Source: Ceratotherium simum simum
Lineage: Eukaryota; Chordata; Mammalia; Perissodactyla; Rhinocerotidae
Length of the DNA stretch: 64,000 nt
NCBI RefSeq assembly: GCF_000283155.1
Contig: NW_004454207.1
Location: 17,008,311 to 17,072,310 of the forward strand
Direction: 5' to 3'
Shown: positions 12,366 to 24,029 of the stretch, one piece after another
Numbering within the stretch: position 1 is the stretch's first letter
Layout: each line of letters starts with the position of its first letter
Position numbers and translations under genes: made by a program
The notes under the pieces: generated by a model
The model's input: the letters and a program-made list of their open reading frames with translations, nothing else
What the model was told of the DNA's origin: nothing
Databases searched by the model: none

Positions 12366-14633
12366 GGAAAAAATTTTAAATGCCATACATCAATGGTTGT
12401 CTTCATTTTTATTTGGTGGAACACTGATTCAAGAAATGAACAATAATGTTTAGTTTTATCTTTGGCACTCACTTCTGGAAGAGACAACTGAATCTGTTCC
12501 ATTTTCTTCATCGAATTTGCAATTCAAAATCAATACTTGTGGGGACCTTTTCTGCTCTAGTATTTAAGGTGGTTTACAAAATTTTGGGAAAATATAGTTT
12601 ACTTTCATATAGAATTTTTATATGAATCTTTTAGATGTGAATAATTTATTTACTAATCTATCATATTAAAATAGGTGTAAATGCATATACTCATGATTTT
12701 GTGTTTGTATGTTTAGGGAAAATTAAGAGACAATGACTAAAAGCATATGTATAATAAAATTTTATTTATAGGTTGTAGAATTAATCTTCTCTTTCATTTT
12801 CTAACTTTTCTACAATTAATGTAAATTAACTTTATATGAAGAAATAATGAGGGATTTTTTAATAGCCAAGGTTTAACAATAATATGGTTTTCTAAAGAAA
12901 CCCCATACTTTTTTTTTTTGAAAGGGAAGATTTTTTCTATACTTTTCAGACTAACCATCATTATATCTGTAAAATGAATTGATTGACAGTTCAGATCCAG
13001 ATGTAAAGTGGCTGTAAAGTGAATTGATTCACAAAATCATCAGGAAAAATTTACTAACCACTTCAAGCTCTGGTATTCTTACTAGGGATGATAGAGGGAG
13101 CCTGCCCTTCCAATAGCCTCTTGTGCTTGCAAGCATTAAGGGAAAAACAACATGTTCAGAGATACTAATTACCCAAAATACAGCAGTACGTTCCTTTGAT
13201 TTTTGCACATGAATGCTGATACATCGTGAGGGGGAAAGTGATGACTCTTTATTGGCATTTAAAACTTTCTAGACATCATTTATGATTTCATTTTGAAGGT
13301 CAATTTGTGGTTGGGTTTTTTTTATTCTTGAATACATTTGTCCTTTATCCACACTTGTTTATGTTGATCCAATGGTAAAGGAGTGTTAATGAATCAAGAC
13401 ATTGTCACTTATCAACAATTGACTAAGAAAGTAGCCAAAATATTATCAGTTTCTTATTTGTCTTAGCAAGGAGGTCACTGTTCATATAGCCAAAGATTAT
13501 GCAAATTTGGAACTCCAGGCTATTTTACTCTTCATATAATTGAACACTACCTTCCTTTTAATTTTACTACTTGATAGTGCCATTCAGTGAATATTCCAGC
13601 ATTTTGATTCACCCTCTTGGACTAAGATATAGAATTTCCAGTTAAATTTGGTGTTTGCCGTCATAAGTGGCCCAAATCAGCTGGGCCTTCCGTTGTTCAT
13701 TTGAGAGGAGTAAGAGGCCTAGTATATGCACAGCATCTAGAAGAGTAACTCTTCACAGATGCTCAATTGGTATTAATTTCCTTCCCCTCTCCCACTTTGT
13801 TCCCCTTTACCTCTTTTACTTATTTGCAGTTTAAAAAAAAATTACTTAACTTGGCTACCAGTGTTTTAAAATACACTTTATTCTGAAAATGTCAAAGCAT
13901 TAATAACACGGATTTTTAAGTCAAATTTACCACATCTTGGTGGTAATTGGGGATTGTGGCTAATTAATCAGACGTACCTTTCCACTGGAGTCTTGATAAT
14001 TAACAGCAGTATTTGACTGTGGTCACGTCAGCCACTGCTGAGCAGAAAGCAATGTTCTACATGCATATTCAGCTGCTGCATGATGTGATACTGCATTTCA
14101 TGTTGCATACAGTTTCCCAGTGCCAACTCAGTGCGGTAAATCTCAGTGCTAGGCTCTTGCCATTTTTCATAGTAACAGAATAAATATACAGTTTTCCATT
14201 TTATTGAGTGAATTTGAATTCATGGAGGGCATCGAATTGTGCACACTCTCTAGTTTATGAGCCTGTATATGCTGACAGTATGGATAAGCTGACCCTCCTG
14301 GGCAGACTAATCTAAGAATCTTGTCTAATATTTTGGAACTGTGATTATTACTGTCTCTATTTACCGTGCCTTAATGTAATACCTTTGATTGCCACACCTC
14401 TAAATTATCAGGAGGGACATTTTTGGCTTATGCTCTCATTAAAGTTTCTCAATTTTTTAAAGAGGAAAGGCAAACCTAACTGATGGCTGTTTTAACCTCT
14501 CCGTGTAACTAGTGATGCAGAGTGTCAGTGCTTCAGGACTGTTCTGGCCCTACAAACTTGAATTCGATGTCTCTAATATTAAGATTTAGGTGACATGGGC
14601 CTAAGGCTATGCAGTCCTTCCATTCCTCTAGAT
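12366..14633. other. Repeat-poor DNA with a possible conserved block
   Basis: About 2.3 kb with no clear transposon and no coding frame. The 13900-14170 part has homeodomain-type TAAT cores (for example GGCTAATTAATCAG and GATAATTAACAG), a TCACGTCAGCC half-CRE and a 7-bp stem hairpin at 13927-13946. That texture suits a developmental enhancer in a gene desert. Function is inference only. Confidence 0.4.
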
Positions 14634-14756
14634 CAGTGGCTCTCAAACTTGGTAGGCATCAATCACCTGGAGAACTCAGTAAAAATCCAAGGACCGGGAC
14701 CCTATCTTACTCCAGGTTGGGCAATTCTGATACACATTCAGGTTTGAGAACCACTG
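14634..14756. mobile_element. hAT-Charlie MITE (MER5-like) with perfect TSD
   Basis: Starts CAGTGGCTCTCAAACTTGG and ends TTTGAGAACCACTG, forming clear terminal inverted repeats. It is flanked by the identical 8-bp duplication CTCTAGAT (14626-14633 and 14757-14764), the length expected for hAT transposition. At 123 bp it is internally deleted compared with a normal MER5A. Confidence 0.9.
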
Positions 14757-14764
14757 CTCTAGAT

Positions 14765-15780
14765 ATTCAAATGAAAAAGATACATTATTTGACTAAGATA
14801 GAAGCTCAAAGGGCATGAGTTTGCCCATCAGACTGCTGTCTTTGACCTCCAGCCACTGTGGTAGAACTTGACTGAACTTCCTTGAGCTTTATGGCTTTAT
14901 TGGAGGGAGACTGTACAAGAAACAGCCCTCCTAGCATCTCCTATCCTGAAATCCACAAATCTCTCAAAACAACACTTTCTTTAAGTCTGATGCCAAAGTC
15001 CATTTGAGGGTAACTTGAGCTAAACTTACTTATTCTCTGAAGTTTATAATATGTATACATTTAAGTGCAGAAATATTAGTATTTAATTCTAGGGTGCTTC
15101 CTCAGAGCCTGCTAAGGATTTTTCAAAATAATTGGTATATATGCTGTATTAATTTCCAAAATCCGAAATGTCTTTTTATAACATATCTTGGTCCCAAAGA
15201 TTTCAGATAAGGATTATGAACAACGTGCTTAATGACATTGTGCTTCTTTTGAAGAACTGGCCTGTTTTTATTCCGTAGACACTGCAGATGACTTGATTAG
15301 CCATGTTTCCCTGTAAGTGCAAAGCACTGGAGAGCTCTAAGCCAAGCCTTTGGTGTCCCTTGATCAAAAGCCCTGTAACTTTATTCTGCCTTCATTGCTA
15401 ACTCTCTCATTTTTTTCTGTCTTGATATCTTCATCCATCATCATTATTATTATCAATTATAATTATTTTGCTGAATGCATTTTGTAATCCAAGTTTTTAG
15501 GATTAATTTGAATGTGTATAAATTAATTAGTTCTTCCTTTAGTTGGATAGATAGACTGATAAGATACATAAATACACTAATTACTGGTCCTGGGGCATTC
15601 TCTGGGGGAAGATGTGGCATAACTGCCTTTGTTGCCTCTCTCTTTCTCCCCATAATAAAATAACCTTTAATTCCGAGGGTAGCTTTCCCGGTGAAATAAT
15701 GAGCATACATTTCCTGCTACTTCAGATTGCTAGTAAGTGTCAGACCAAGTATTAGCAATCTCATACTTTCCTTCCCTAAT
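14765..15780. other. Unique DNA, no gene seen
   Basis: No supported gene or recognisable repeat. A short ATT-rich tract lies at about 15435-15470. Confidence 0.55.
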
Positions 15781-15790
15781 AAAAGTCTCC

Positions 15791-16087
15791 CGGGCCGGCC
15801 CCGTGGCTTAGCGGTTAAGTGCGTGCACTCCGCTACTGACGGCCCGGGTTCGGATCCCGGGCGCGCACTGACGCACTGCTTCTCCGGCCATGCTGAGGCC
15901 GCGTCCCACATACAGCAACTAGAAGGATGTGCAGCTATGACATACAACTATCTACTGGGGCTTTGGGGGACAAAAAGGAGGAGTATTGGCAATAGATGTT
16001 AGCTCAGAGCCGGTCTTCCTCAGCAAAAAGAGGAGGACTGGCACGGATGTTAGCTCAGGGCTGATCTTCCTCACCAAAAAAAAAAAA
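15791..16087 (+). mobile_element. ERE1-type tRNA SINE, long form
   Basis: Equine-type SINE. The tRNA-derived head has an RNA polymerase III A box TGGCTTAGCGG (15804-15814) and B box GGTTCGGATCC (15847-15857). The body runs through CATACAGCAACTAGAAGGAT and CTACTGGGGCTTTGGGGG. The tail then holds two copies of a roughly 50-bp module (GATGTTAGCTCAG...CTTCCTCA) and ends in poly(A). It is flanked by the 10-bp TSD AAAAGTCTCC (15781-15790 and 16088-16097). Low divergence suggests a recent insertion. Confidence 0.95.
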
Positions 16088-16097
16088 AAAAGTCTCC

Positions 16098-16427
16098 AGG
16101 AGCATCTATCCACCAAAAAATTTAAATCCCTCCAGTCTGGAGAATTCCAGACTTTTAAGTTGTGGTTCTGATTCTAAAAGTTATTTCTTCTGTGAGTGGT
16201 TAGGATGAAAAGTGACACGCCCTCAACAGCAATGTCAGCTCCTCTTGGGGAATACGAGGATCGTGGAGAGAAAATTCCTTCATAGCTTTGCTTTCCTGCT
16301 CCAGATCAGTGGCTCAGAGCATGAGAAAAAAGACAAGCGACAAATCACTGAGTTTTCCCTCAGGTCTTGAATTATCAGCCTGGATTGGAAACAATTCTGA
16401 TTGCATATTTTAGTAGTTATTGTGCCT
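16098..16427. other. Unique DNA, no gene seen
   Basis: No feature I can support. Confidence 0.5.
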
Positions 16428-17513
16428 CCCTTTTTGTTTTTTTAAGAGTAATAGACTTTATTATTTAGAGTAGTTTTGGGTTTACAGAAAAATTGGACAA
16501 TAGCTACAGATAGTTCCTGTATACTGCCTCCCCCTCTACCCCACAGTTTCCCCTATTAACATCTTGCATTAGTATGGTGGATTTACCACAATTTATGAAC
16601 CAATATTGATACATTATTATTAACTAAAGTCCACAGTTTAGGGTTTACTTTTTGTGTTGTACAGTTCTATGAGTTTTGGCAAATGTATAATGTCATGTAT
16701 CCACCATTACAGTATCATACAGAACAATTTCATTGCCTTAAAAATTCCCTGTGATGGGCCAGCCCAGTGGCTTAGCAGTTAAGTGCGCGCGCTCCGCTAC
16801 TGGCGGCCCGGGTTTGGATCCCGGGCGTGCACCGACGCACTGCTTCTCCAGCCATGCTGAGGCTGCGCCCTACATACAGCAACTAGAGGGATGTGCATCT
16901 CTGACATACAACTATCTACTGGGGCTTTGGGGGAAAAAAAAATTCCCTGTGCTTCATCTGCTCATCATGCCCCTCCCACCTCAACCTCTGGCAACCATTG
17001 ATCTTTTTACTGTCTCTATATTTTTGACTTTTCCAAAATGTCATATAGTTGGAATCATACAGTATGTAGCCTTTTCAGACTGACTCTTTCACTTTATGCA
17101 TTTAAATTTCCTCCATATTTTTTCATGGCTTGATAGCTCATTTCTTCTTATCACTAAATAATATTCTATTGTCTGGATGTACTACAGTTTATTATTCATT
17201 CACCTATTGAAGGGTATCTGGGTTGCTTCTAACTTTTAGCAATTATGAATAAAGCTGATATAAACATTTGTATGCAGGTTTTTGTGTGGACATAAATTTT
17301 CAACTCATTTGGGTAAATACTTAGGAGTGTGAGTGCTGGATGGTATTGTAAGATTATGTTTAGCTTTGTAAGAAAATTGCTAAACTGTCTTCCAAAGTGG
17401 CTGTACCATTTTGCATTCCCACCAGCAGTGAATGCGAGTTCCTGTTGCTCCACATCCTTGCCAGCATTTGGTGTTGTCAGTGTTTGGGATTTTATCCATT
17501 CTAACAGGTATGC
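16428..17513 (-). mobile_element. Antisense L1 3' end, split by an ERE
   Basis: Reverse-complement L1. T-rich start, 3' UTR (16440-16740), interrupted by an ERE1, then the end of ORF2 (16952-17513) with CATTCCCACCAGCAGTGAATG and CATTCTAACAGG. These are antisense equivalents of motifs seen in sense at 330-460 and 1400-1500. All frames broken. Confidence 0.85.
16754..16938 (+). mobile_element. ERE1-type tRNA SINE, short form
   Basis: A box TGGCTTAGCAG (16768-16778) and B box GGTTTGGATCC (16811-16821). The element stops at CTACTGGGGCTTTGGGGG plus a short A run and lacks the duplicated tail modules of the long form. It is inserted in the antisense L1 with a perfect 13-bp TSD AAAATTCCCTGTG (16741-16753 and 16939-16951). 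Confidence 0.95.
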
Positions 17514-17924
17514 TATCCTTTACTTTTAACACTTAAAGAAGAGCAATTTGTGTTCATTGCATTCTTTTCCTCTAATTACTAATGCATATCCTCATGGTTA
17601 TATAAGATCATTGTCCTGCTTTTTTTCTACCCACCCTAGGCCCCTCCAGAGTTCACTCTTCTCTATTCCTTCAATAGGTCTGTGGATGGCCATGCTTGTC
17701 TTGTCAGTTCATTGTACTCCACATTCAACTTCCATTCTTGTGTTTGCCTCTCTAGTGTCTAGTATGAATCCCAAGACAATGTTCCTTTCCTTCAGGACTC
17801 AAAAAGTGGCATTAAGATGTCAATGAGTCCTAATCTAACTCCATTTTCCTAAATAAGTCTTCTCCCTTAGGCTTCTTTGGTAAATCTTTTCTAATTCTCT
17901 GGGTCTACTTACTATTTTTTGTTG
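17514..17924. other. Unassigned pyrimidine-rich DNA
   Basis: Possibly an old LINE remnant, but I see no diagnostic match. No coding frame of interest. Confidence 0.3.
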
Positions 17925-18960
17925 CTATGGAGAATTTCAAACATACAAAAAATATATAAAGAATGATATAATGAACCACCATGTACCTATCACACACTCC
18001 AAAATCACCAACCCATGGCGAGTCCTGCCCCATCCTCTCCCCTATTCACTTTTCCCACAGTTGTATTATTTTGTAGCAAATCTCAGACATCATCATATTA
18101 TTTCACACATAGATATGAATATATATACAGATGGTCCTTAACTTAAAATGGTTCAACTTATAATTTTTTCACTTTACAGTGGTGCGAAAACAATACACAT
18201 TCAATACAAACCATAGTTCGAATTTTGAATTTTGATCTTTCCCTGGGCCAGCGATATGCAGTACCATACTCTCTCGTGATGCTGGGCAGCCGCAGCTCCC
18301 AGTCAGCCACAGGATCACAAGGATGAACAACCAATACACTTATAACCGTTCTGTACCCATACAACCAGTCTGTTTTTCACTTTCAGTACAATATGCAATA
18401 AATTACATGAGATGTTCAATACTTTATTCTAAAATAGGCTTTGTGTTAGACGATTTTGCCCAATTGTAGGCTAATGTAAGTGTTCTGAGCACATTTAAGG
18501 TAGGCTAGGCTAAGCTATGATGTTTAGTAGGTTAGGTGTATTAAATGCATTTTTGACTTACAATATTTTCAACTTACTGTTTTATCAAGACATAGCCCAA
18601 TCGTAAGTGGAGGAAGATATATATAATTCTCTTTCTAATATAAGCATAAAATGATTATCACACCTAAAACAATAATTCCTTTTTATCATCAAATATCTAG
18701 ACAATGTTCAAATTTAAGTTAGGATCCAATGAAGTCCATGCTTTGTGATTGGTTGATTTATATTTTGTCTCTTTTAATCTGTAGAATCCCTCTCTACCTT
18801 TTTGCCCCCTGGCAATTTGTTTGTTGAAGAATCAAAGTAATTTGTTCTATAAAGTTTCCCGTAATCTGATTTTTACGGATTGCATCCCTGAGATGTAGTT
18901 TAACATGTTTCTCTGTACTCTGTATTTCCTATAAATCAGTAGAACATTTACATGAGTTTC
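17925..18960. mobile_element. Old L1 (L1M-type) relic, split by a Tigger
   Basis: Two halves, 17925-18127 and 18622-18960, together give a familiar ancient L1 terminal region (GAGAATTTCAAACATAC, CCATGTACCTATCACACAC, then ATTATCACACCTAAAACAAT, GGTTGATTTATATTTTGTCT, GTTTAACATGTTTCTCTGT). Orientation and subfamily are not certain by eye. Confidence 0.6.
18128..18621. mobile_element. Tigger-type (TcMar) MITE
   Basis: Starts CAGATGGTCCTTAACTTAAA right after TA (18126-18127) and ends near GTAAGTGGAGGAAGATATA, again beside TA. The interior has CGATATGCAGTACCATACTC and GTAGGCTAATGTAAGTGTTC, which I associate with a non-autonomous Tigger family. It splits an old L1 and is therefore younger than it. 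No transposase. Confidence 0.75.
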
Positions 18961-19139
18961 ATTTATTCTGACATGACTACTATAACTTAATTTTTTGTTT
19001 TGTGTTAATGTGAGTTCATTACTGGTTCTCTCCTAACCCAATCCTAGCGGACATACCAGCATACCAGTTTATGCTAATCCTGAAATTTTTAATAAAGTTA
19101 GATGAATTATGTAAAGATTTTCACAGTGTTGAACATCTA

Positions 19140-19215
19140 ATTAATGACATAGCTGGACTAGAACCCCGGACTCCAGACATTTAAATCAAATTCCCTTTCC
19201 CTCTAAGCATTCCGT
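19140..19215 (-). mobile_element. Possible MIR fragment
   Basis: Short antisense MIR-like text (CTGGACTAGAACCCCGGACTC). Very diverged. Confidence 0.3.
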
Positions 19216-19374
19216 TAGCTCTGTGAAAATAGCTTGCCTCTTTATAAGTTTTAAATTTCCTGCAGCAGCAAATCAAGGAGTGCATTTGCAGAACATTCTC
19301 TTTGCTATGTAATGTGGTTCTAGTAAAAAAAAAAAAAAATTAATTACTTAAACACTGTCACTATATAATCGTAT

Positions 19375-19615
19375 AGATAGCTTGGTAGTTAAAGTGTTTG
19401 GGCTCTTCATTCTGACATCTAAATAGGAATCCTGATTAGAGTACTCACTGTTTGATCTGGAAGAAGTTACTGAACTAGTTTCTCAGTCTGCCAGATGGGA
19501 TTTCTATCAGTAATGACCTTATGGAGTTGTTTTGATTATTCAATAAAGATAATATGTTGAAAATGCTTAGTACAATGCCTGGGGTATAATAGTAAGTTCT
19601 CAGTAATGTTGGGAA
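19375..19615 (+). mobile_element. MIR SINE
   Basis: Follows the MIR consensus end to end: GCTTGGTAGTTAAAGTGTTTG at the 5' side, TTACTGAACTAGTTTCTCAGT, GAGTTGTTTTGATTATTCAA, and the tail GCTTAGTACAATGCCTGGGG. Confidence 0.75.
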
Positions 19616-21300
19616 ATATAGGCAAGGGAAGTATTGCTAGAAGGAAACTGAGGCAGAGTTAGGGTGGAGGGATTGGCTTAATATTAGATAGCTGGTATGA
19701 AATATATTTGTACTTAACATAAGAGCCTGTCTCTTGTACCAGAGCTGGCCCTGTAAGTACCTCTAATGTTGTGAAGGCAGGAACCTACTTAGCTCCAGGC
19801 TATGTGGAAGGAGCAGGTGGTTAGTTGAATATCAAACTGATGATAAAACTCACATTGTCAATTGCACACAGCTGTAAAATCCCTTGTGATACTCCAGACT
19901 GCTTACTGCTTACCTTGGCCTCCACTAGACTAAGACTGTTTCAGTTTTGTTAAAAAAATCGCACGAACACACATGCATACGCATAAGGGGATGGGGGAAT
20001 GGTTTCATTGCCAAAACATATCAAATAAGTTCCTTTTTCTTTCCTTCTCTGTACAAATGTTAAAATGACACATACAGTATGCTGAAGGCATAATACTTTG
20101 TGGTGAATTTTAAGTAATGGAAAATACATTCACTATTATTTGGGTACAAAATTACAAAAGCACTCCATACAGATTTTTTGCCTTTGAACCACACGTATCA
20201 AGTGGTGCTGTAACTGAATTAAGCTCTAATTGCTGTAAAAATTTCTTGAGATTTTCTTCTTTCTTCACTTTAGTTCTCCTGAGTAGGTAGTAGATACATG
20301 TACTTTACTCTTCCTCTACTCTCCTCTTCCCTTAGTACTTTCTCCACTTTAAATATCTATGCTATTCAATGGCTATTTACTCTTTTCTGTTAATTAACAT
20401 ATCTAAAATCTTAAATTGTTTGAAAATAATTTCTTGTCTGTAGCTTCTTAAATGTTGTATGCATCATTACCAAAAGCAGCTACTATTGCCTTGCCAAAGC
20501 TAAAAGTTAAAGTGCATGATGATAATGTTGACGTAATTTGTGACCTTTTATAAGTCAGTTTTCTCTTTTAAATTATTTGCCAGATTCAACAAACATAGTA
20601 AATTAGATAGATTACCCTAATGTTTTTGTTGACGTCTAATATGAACTCTATAAAGCAACTGTGAAGTGTTATTTCTTTTAGCTTTTAGCTTTTCCAGTAA
20701 AAATCACTGAAGCAATTTTAATTTGTATATCTGACTCTTCTTTAAAATTTAAATACATATTTTCCTTCATGTGCTTCGATAACTTATTACTTTTCATTTT
20801 CAAACGCACACAAAAAGCTGAATCTATAAGCTATCAAGTTTTCCCTGAGATAACTAGAATACATTAAAACATCCCCTCAACCAGACATCATTACTTCCAA
20901 AGCTGATTCAGCTTTTTAAAAAATAATCTTTGATTTTATATTAAGAGAACTTGTCACCCTTCAGTGCATGATGTCAGAATGACACTAGTGGTTTCACTAC
21001 AAAAAAATGTCAGTGGTTAAATCTTGCTGGTCCACAAATAACTCTCCAGTTGTTAAATTGTAATTTAGTATTACCTACAAATATTTAATAGGAGAACTGA
21101 TTGTTGACAGCTAAGTAAAACTGTATCAATTTCCTGCAGTAACTGGATAAAACCAGATTAACATTTAAAACACATTAAAAAGACTATAGGAGAATTAAGA
21201 AATACCTAAATGTCATCCCTTAGTCTTTAATATTTTTGATGTTATAATGTATTTTGGTGTTTAAATTATTAAGGCTATATTGAATAATAACAATAGGAGT
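19616..21300. other. Unique AT-rich DNA, no gene seen
   Basis: About 1.7 kb without a recognisable repeat or coding frame. Confidence 0.55.
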
Positions 21301-21760
21301 TTTTCCAGCAGCAACATGGAGGAGACTTTTACACACAATGTAAAATTGGGGAGAATCATTTCCCAGCCTGGCATTGGCTCCAGTCTCAAGACAGTGTAGA
21401 GGAACTCTGGAAAGGGTGTTGTGTATTTTTCCAGTAAGCCTGGTTGCCCATCTCTTGCAGCCAGCTACAGAAGGGCAGGCAGCAGCAGTGGATTTCCATG
21501 GTCACCCATTTCCCTGGAGTCCATTTGCAGTATGAGAGAGGAAAGCAAAGGCCTCCAGAACACCTGGTCACAGGGGAAGTCCTTTTTCAAATATCTTCTT
21601 GTCTTCAGAGAAACTTTATGGAGCATGATAATAGCCAGGAGGGAAGAATGACAGGTGGAAAGTCTCGAGAGTTACTAATGAGTAAAAGAATAGAAAATGG
21701 TAAAAATTCAGGCAGACATGTTAAAGAGAAGAATAATATTGTAATTTTTAAGTAGAACTC
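21301..21760. other. Unclassified GC-richer block
   Basis: More GC-rich than its flanks and open for 103 codons on the plus strand (21444-21755) and about 62 codons on the minus strand (21386-21571). I do not recognise either translation. There is no Kozak context, splice-site pair or codon pattern that would make it a gene. It could be an old repeat, a decayed pseudogene or conserved non-coding DNA. Confidence 0.3.
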
Positions 21761-21892
21761 AATAATATGCAGCTCCTTATGCTCTTTTTTCCCTGGCTTT
21801 ATCTTACAATTTCGTCTTTATTCTCTATTTACCTTGATTTGTCTAATCTTTATGTATTGAATAGATTTTTGTAAGCCATTTTTGTTAGTCAG

Positions 21893-22120
21893 CTCTTGCT
21901 TAGTTACACTATGATAATATACAACCCCCAAATCTCAATGCCTCAGGCATTGGTTTTCTTCTCTCTCATGTTACATGCCATGTGGCAGCTATAGCTGTGG
22001 TCTATGGTCATCTTCATTCTTGGATCCAGGGTAAGGGAATAACTGCTATCTGGGGTATGACATTTTCATGGCATAAGGAAAAGAACAATGGTGGAAACAT
22101 GAAATGGATTTTAAAATTTA
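21893..22120 (+). mobile_element. Possible LTR fragment
   Basis: Begins TTAGTCAGCTCTTGCTTAGTTAC, reminiscent of an LTR of the MaLR/ERVL group, and then decays. Low confidence. Confidence 0.3.
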
Positions 22121-22569
22121 TGCTTGGGCATGACTTCAAAAAATAATACAATCTATTCTACCACCAAAATCCTTTTTGGAATAAGGTGTAGTATAGTAAC
22201 ATTAACTTTAAATTGATATGCGTAAAAGGATACCATTAAGGTGGAAACTTTATAAACTATGGTAAGGATAGTTTTAATTCATTAAGTTATTATCAAGCAT
22301 CTTCAATATAGAAGACACCAGAAATAAGCCAAGATTAGTAAAGACCTGTATGCTACTTTTGAAATGCTTTCATTTCAGTGAGGAATACAGCAAAATATAT
22401 AAAACAATATACATGCATCCACCGATGAGTGCTTTCTTCAGGAATAAAAGAGGTGCTACTTTGCAGAAAGCATGAGTTAGATAAACTGTCAACCACTGAA
22501 TTCTGAAAACTTTAGGATAGTTTCTGTGTGAGAATCTGTTAGATGATGATAGTGGTAAAGATGATATTG
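22121..22569. other. Unique DNA, no gene seen
   Basis: No supported feature. Confidence 0.5.
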
Positions 22570-22760
22570 TAAGACTAGATGGTCTTTATTGAGCATTTAC
22601 TATACATCAAGCACTTAAAAAAATCTCAATATAGTTTCACAATAGAATTTTGACATGTGCAATTATGATTCTCATTTTGCATGTAAGAATATAAAGACAC
22701 AGACACATACTGAGAGACTATTATTATTTATAAGGTCTGCTGAGCAAGGGTGGATCAAAT
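22570..22760 (-). mobile_element. MIR SINE
   Basis: Antisense MIR: TTTATTGAGCATTTACTATACATCAAGCAC, then a CTCATTTTGCATGTAAGAAT segment and a decayed 5' end. Confidence 0.65.
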
Positions 22761-22828
22761 GAAACACAAGAGTGAAAAGGTGTTTATATTCAGTTTATAA
22801 AACATAACACTATTATGGTTAATATTAG

Positions 22829-22872
22829 TGTGTGTGCGTATATATGTGTGTGTATATACACACACATATATA
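22829..22872. repeat. TG/TA microsatellite with a 34-bp perfect palindrome
   Basis: Alternating purine-pyrimidine DNA. Positions 22839-22872 form a perfect 17+17 bp inverted repeat with no spacer: the left arm is TA-then-TG repeats and the right arm is its exact complement. Confidence 0.95.
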
Positions 22873-24029
22873 AAACTTAGAAAAGTTTCCATGCTTGTTT
22901 TCTTGCAATATTGTGAATGTTCTCATAGCCTAAGCTAAAAAGACATTTTCCAGCAGATGTGATCAAAGGCTATTTGCAAAGCAATCTCAATAAAACTTAC
23001 AAACATTAGTCCTAAGGGTAGAATCAATTGAAGAGATGCTACATTGCTTTACAAGAAATGTCGGGGAAAAATAAAACAATATGACTATTGATGGTGTTTT
23101 AATAAATATTTTGACATCCTGTTACTTTTGTTCTTACCACTAAAGTATAGCTCTATCATTATTTCCTGTTGAACCCACCTCCATCCTTTGCCTATATCCT
23201 TTATGTGAGTGAGGGGTAGAATTTTGAAGGGAAAAAAAATGTAAGGAGACAAAGATTTCTACATAATGCTTTGTTAATGAGCAAAATTTGTGCATTGTAT
23301 CTTCTATGTGAAAAATGTAATATTCAGGAAAAACTGTGGTATAATTAATCATTGTTAATTTATGTATTTACTACCTTAGGCGTCTTTTTGTAAATATTCC
23401 ATTGTTCTAAAGCAGTAAACTCTCTTCTAATTTGCAAATGTTACATCTCTATTGTCTAAAAAGGACCAATTTCTTTGTTTGGAGCATATTGTTAATATCA
23501 AATATGCATGCTGAAAGACAACAGACAATCAATAGCTAATAAATTAACAAAACCATTAGGGAATATGCTAGTATTTCCCAAATAAAACTGTATAGTGAAG
23601 AGAAGTATTTCTAGTAGTTTTTAGAGATTATTTTTTAGTTTTGCGTTAAAAAATATCAATCTTAATAGTTTTTTTAAAACTCTTGTATGACGTCTTTTCA
23701 GTCAGAACAGACCTTAAAATAAATAAGGTTTTGATTTATGTATTTATTGCATTTGCCTCTGACAATGTATGGATGAACAGTATTTAATTTATCAGTTTTG
23801 ATTTATGCCATATAAAATCATTAAATGATTTAGGATAATTTATCTAGTAATCTTGTCCAATCTTAATCTTTAGAAAGTAACTTTTACTAAGATAAAAATT
23901 AACTGAAAAATAGATTGGGCTCTCTCATTTGAAGCACTTAGAGGAACACAACATCATTTCTGTGATAATCTTGCCACAATGTGTAACTTCCACCTAGTTA
24001 TGAGAATATATCAGATACAGACAAAATGA
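22873..24029. other. Unique AT-rich DNA, no gene seen
   Basis: No coding frame and no recognisable repeat. Confidence 0.55.

Noticed and set aside
15791..15870. tRNA-like sequence with A and B boxes
   Set aside because: It is the head of an ERE SINE with a TSD and poly(A), not a tRNA gene. The same holds for 16754, 27256, 39249, 53375 and 59840.
15840..15900. CpG-rich patch as a CpG island promoter
   Set aside because: The CpGs belong to the ERE1 body and the patch is far shorter than a CpG island.
15717..16002. Overlapping ORFs on both strands around the ERE1, repeated at 27204-27468, 16751-17083 and 51186-51368
   Set aside because: Similar peptides recur wherever an ERE1 lies, because the SINE is CpG-rich and has few stops.
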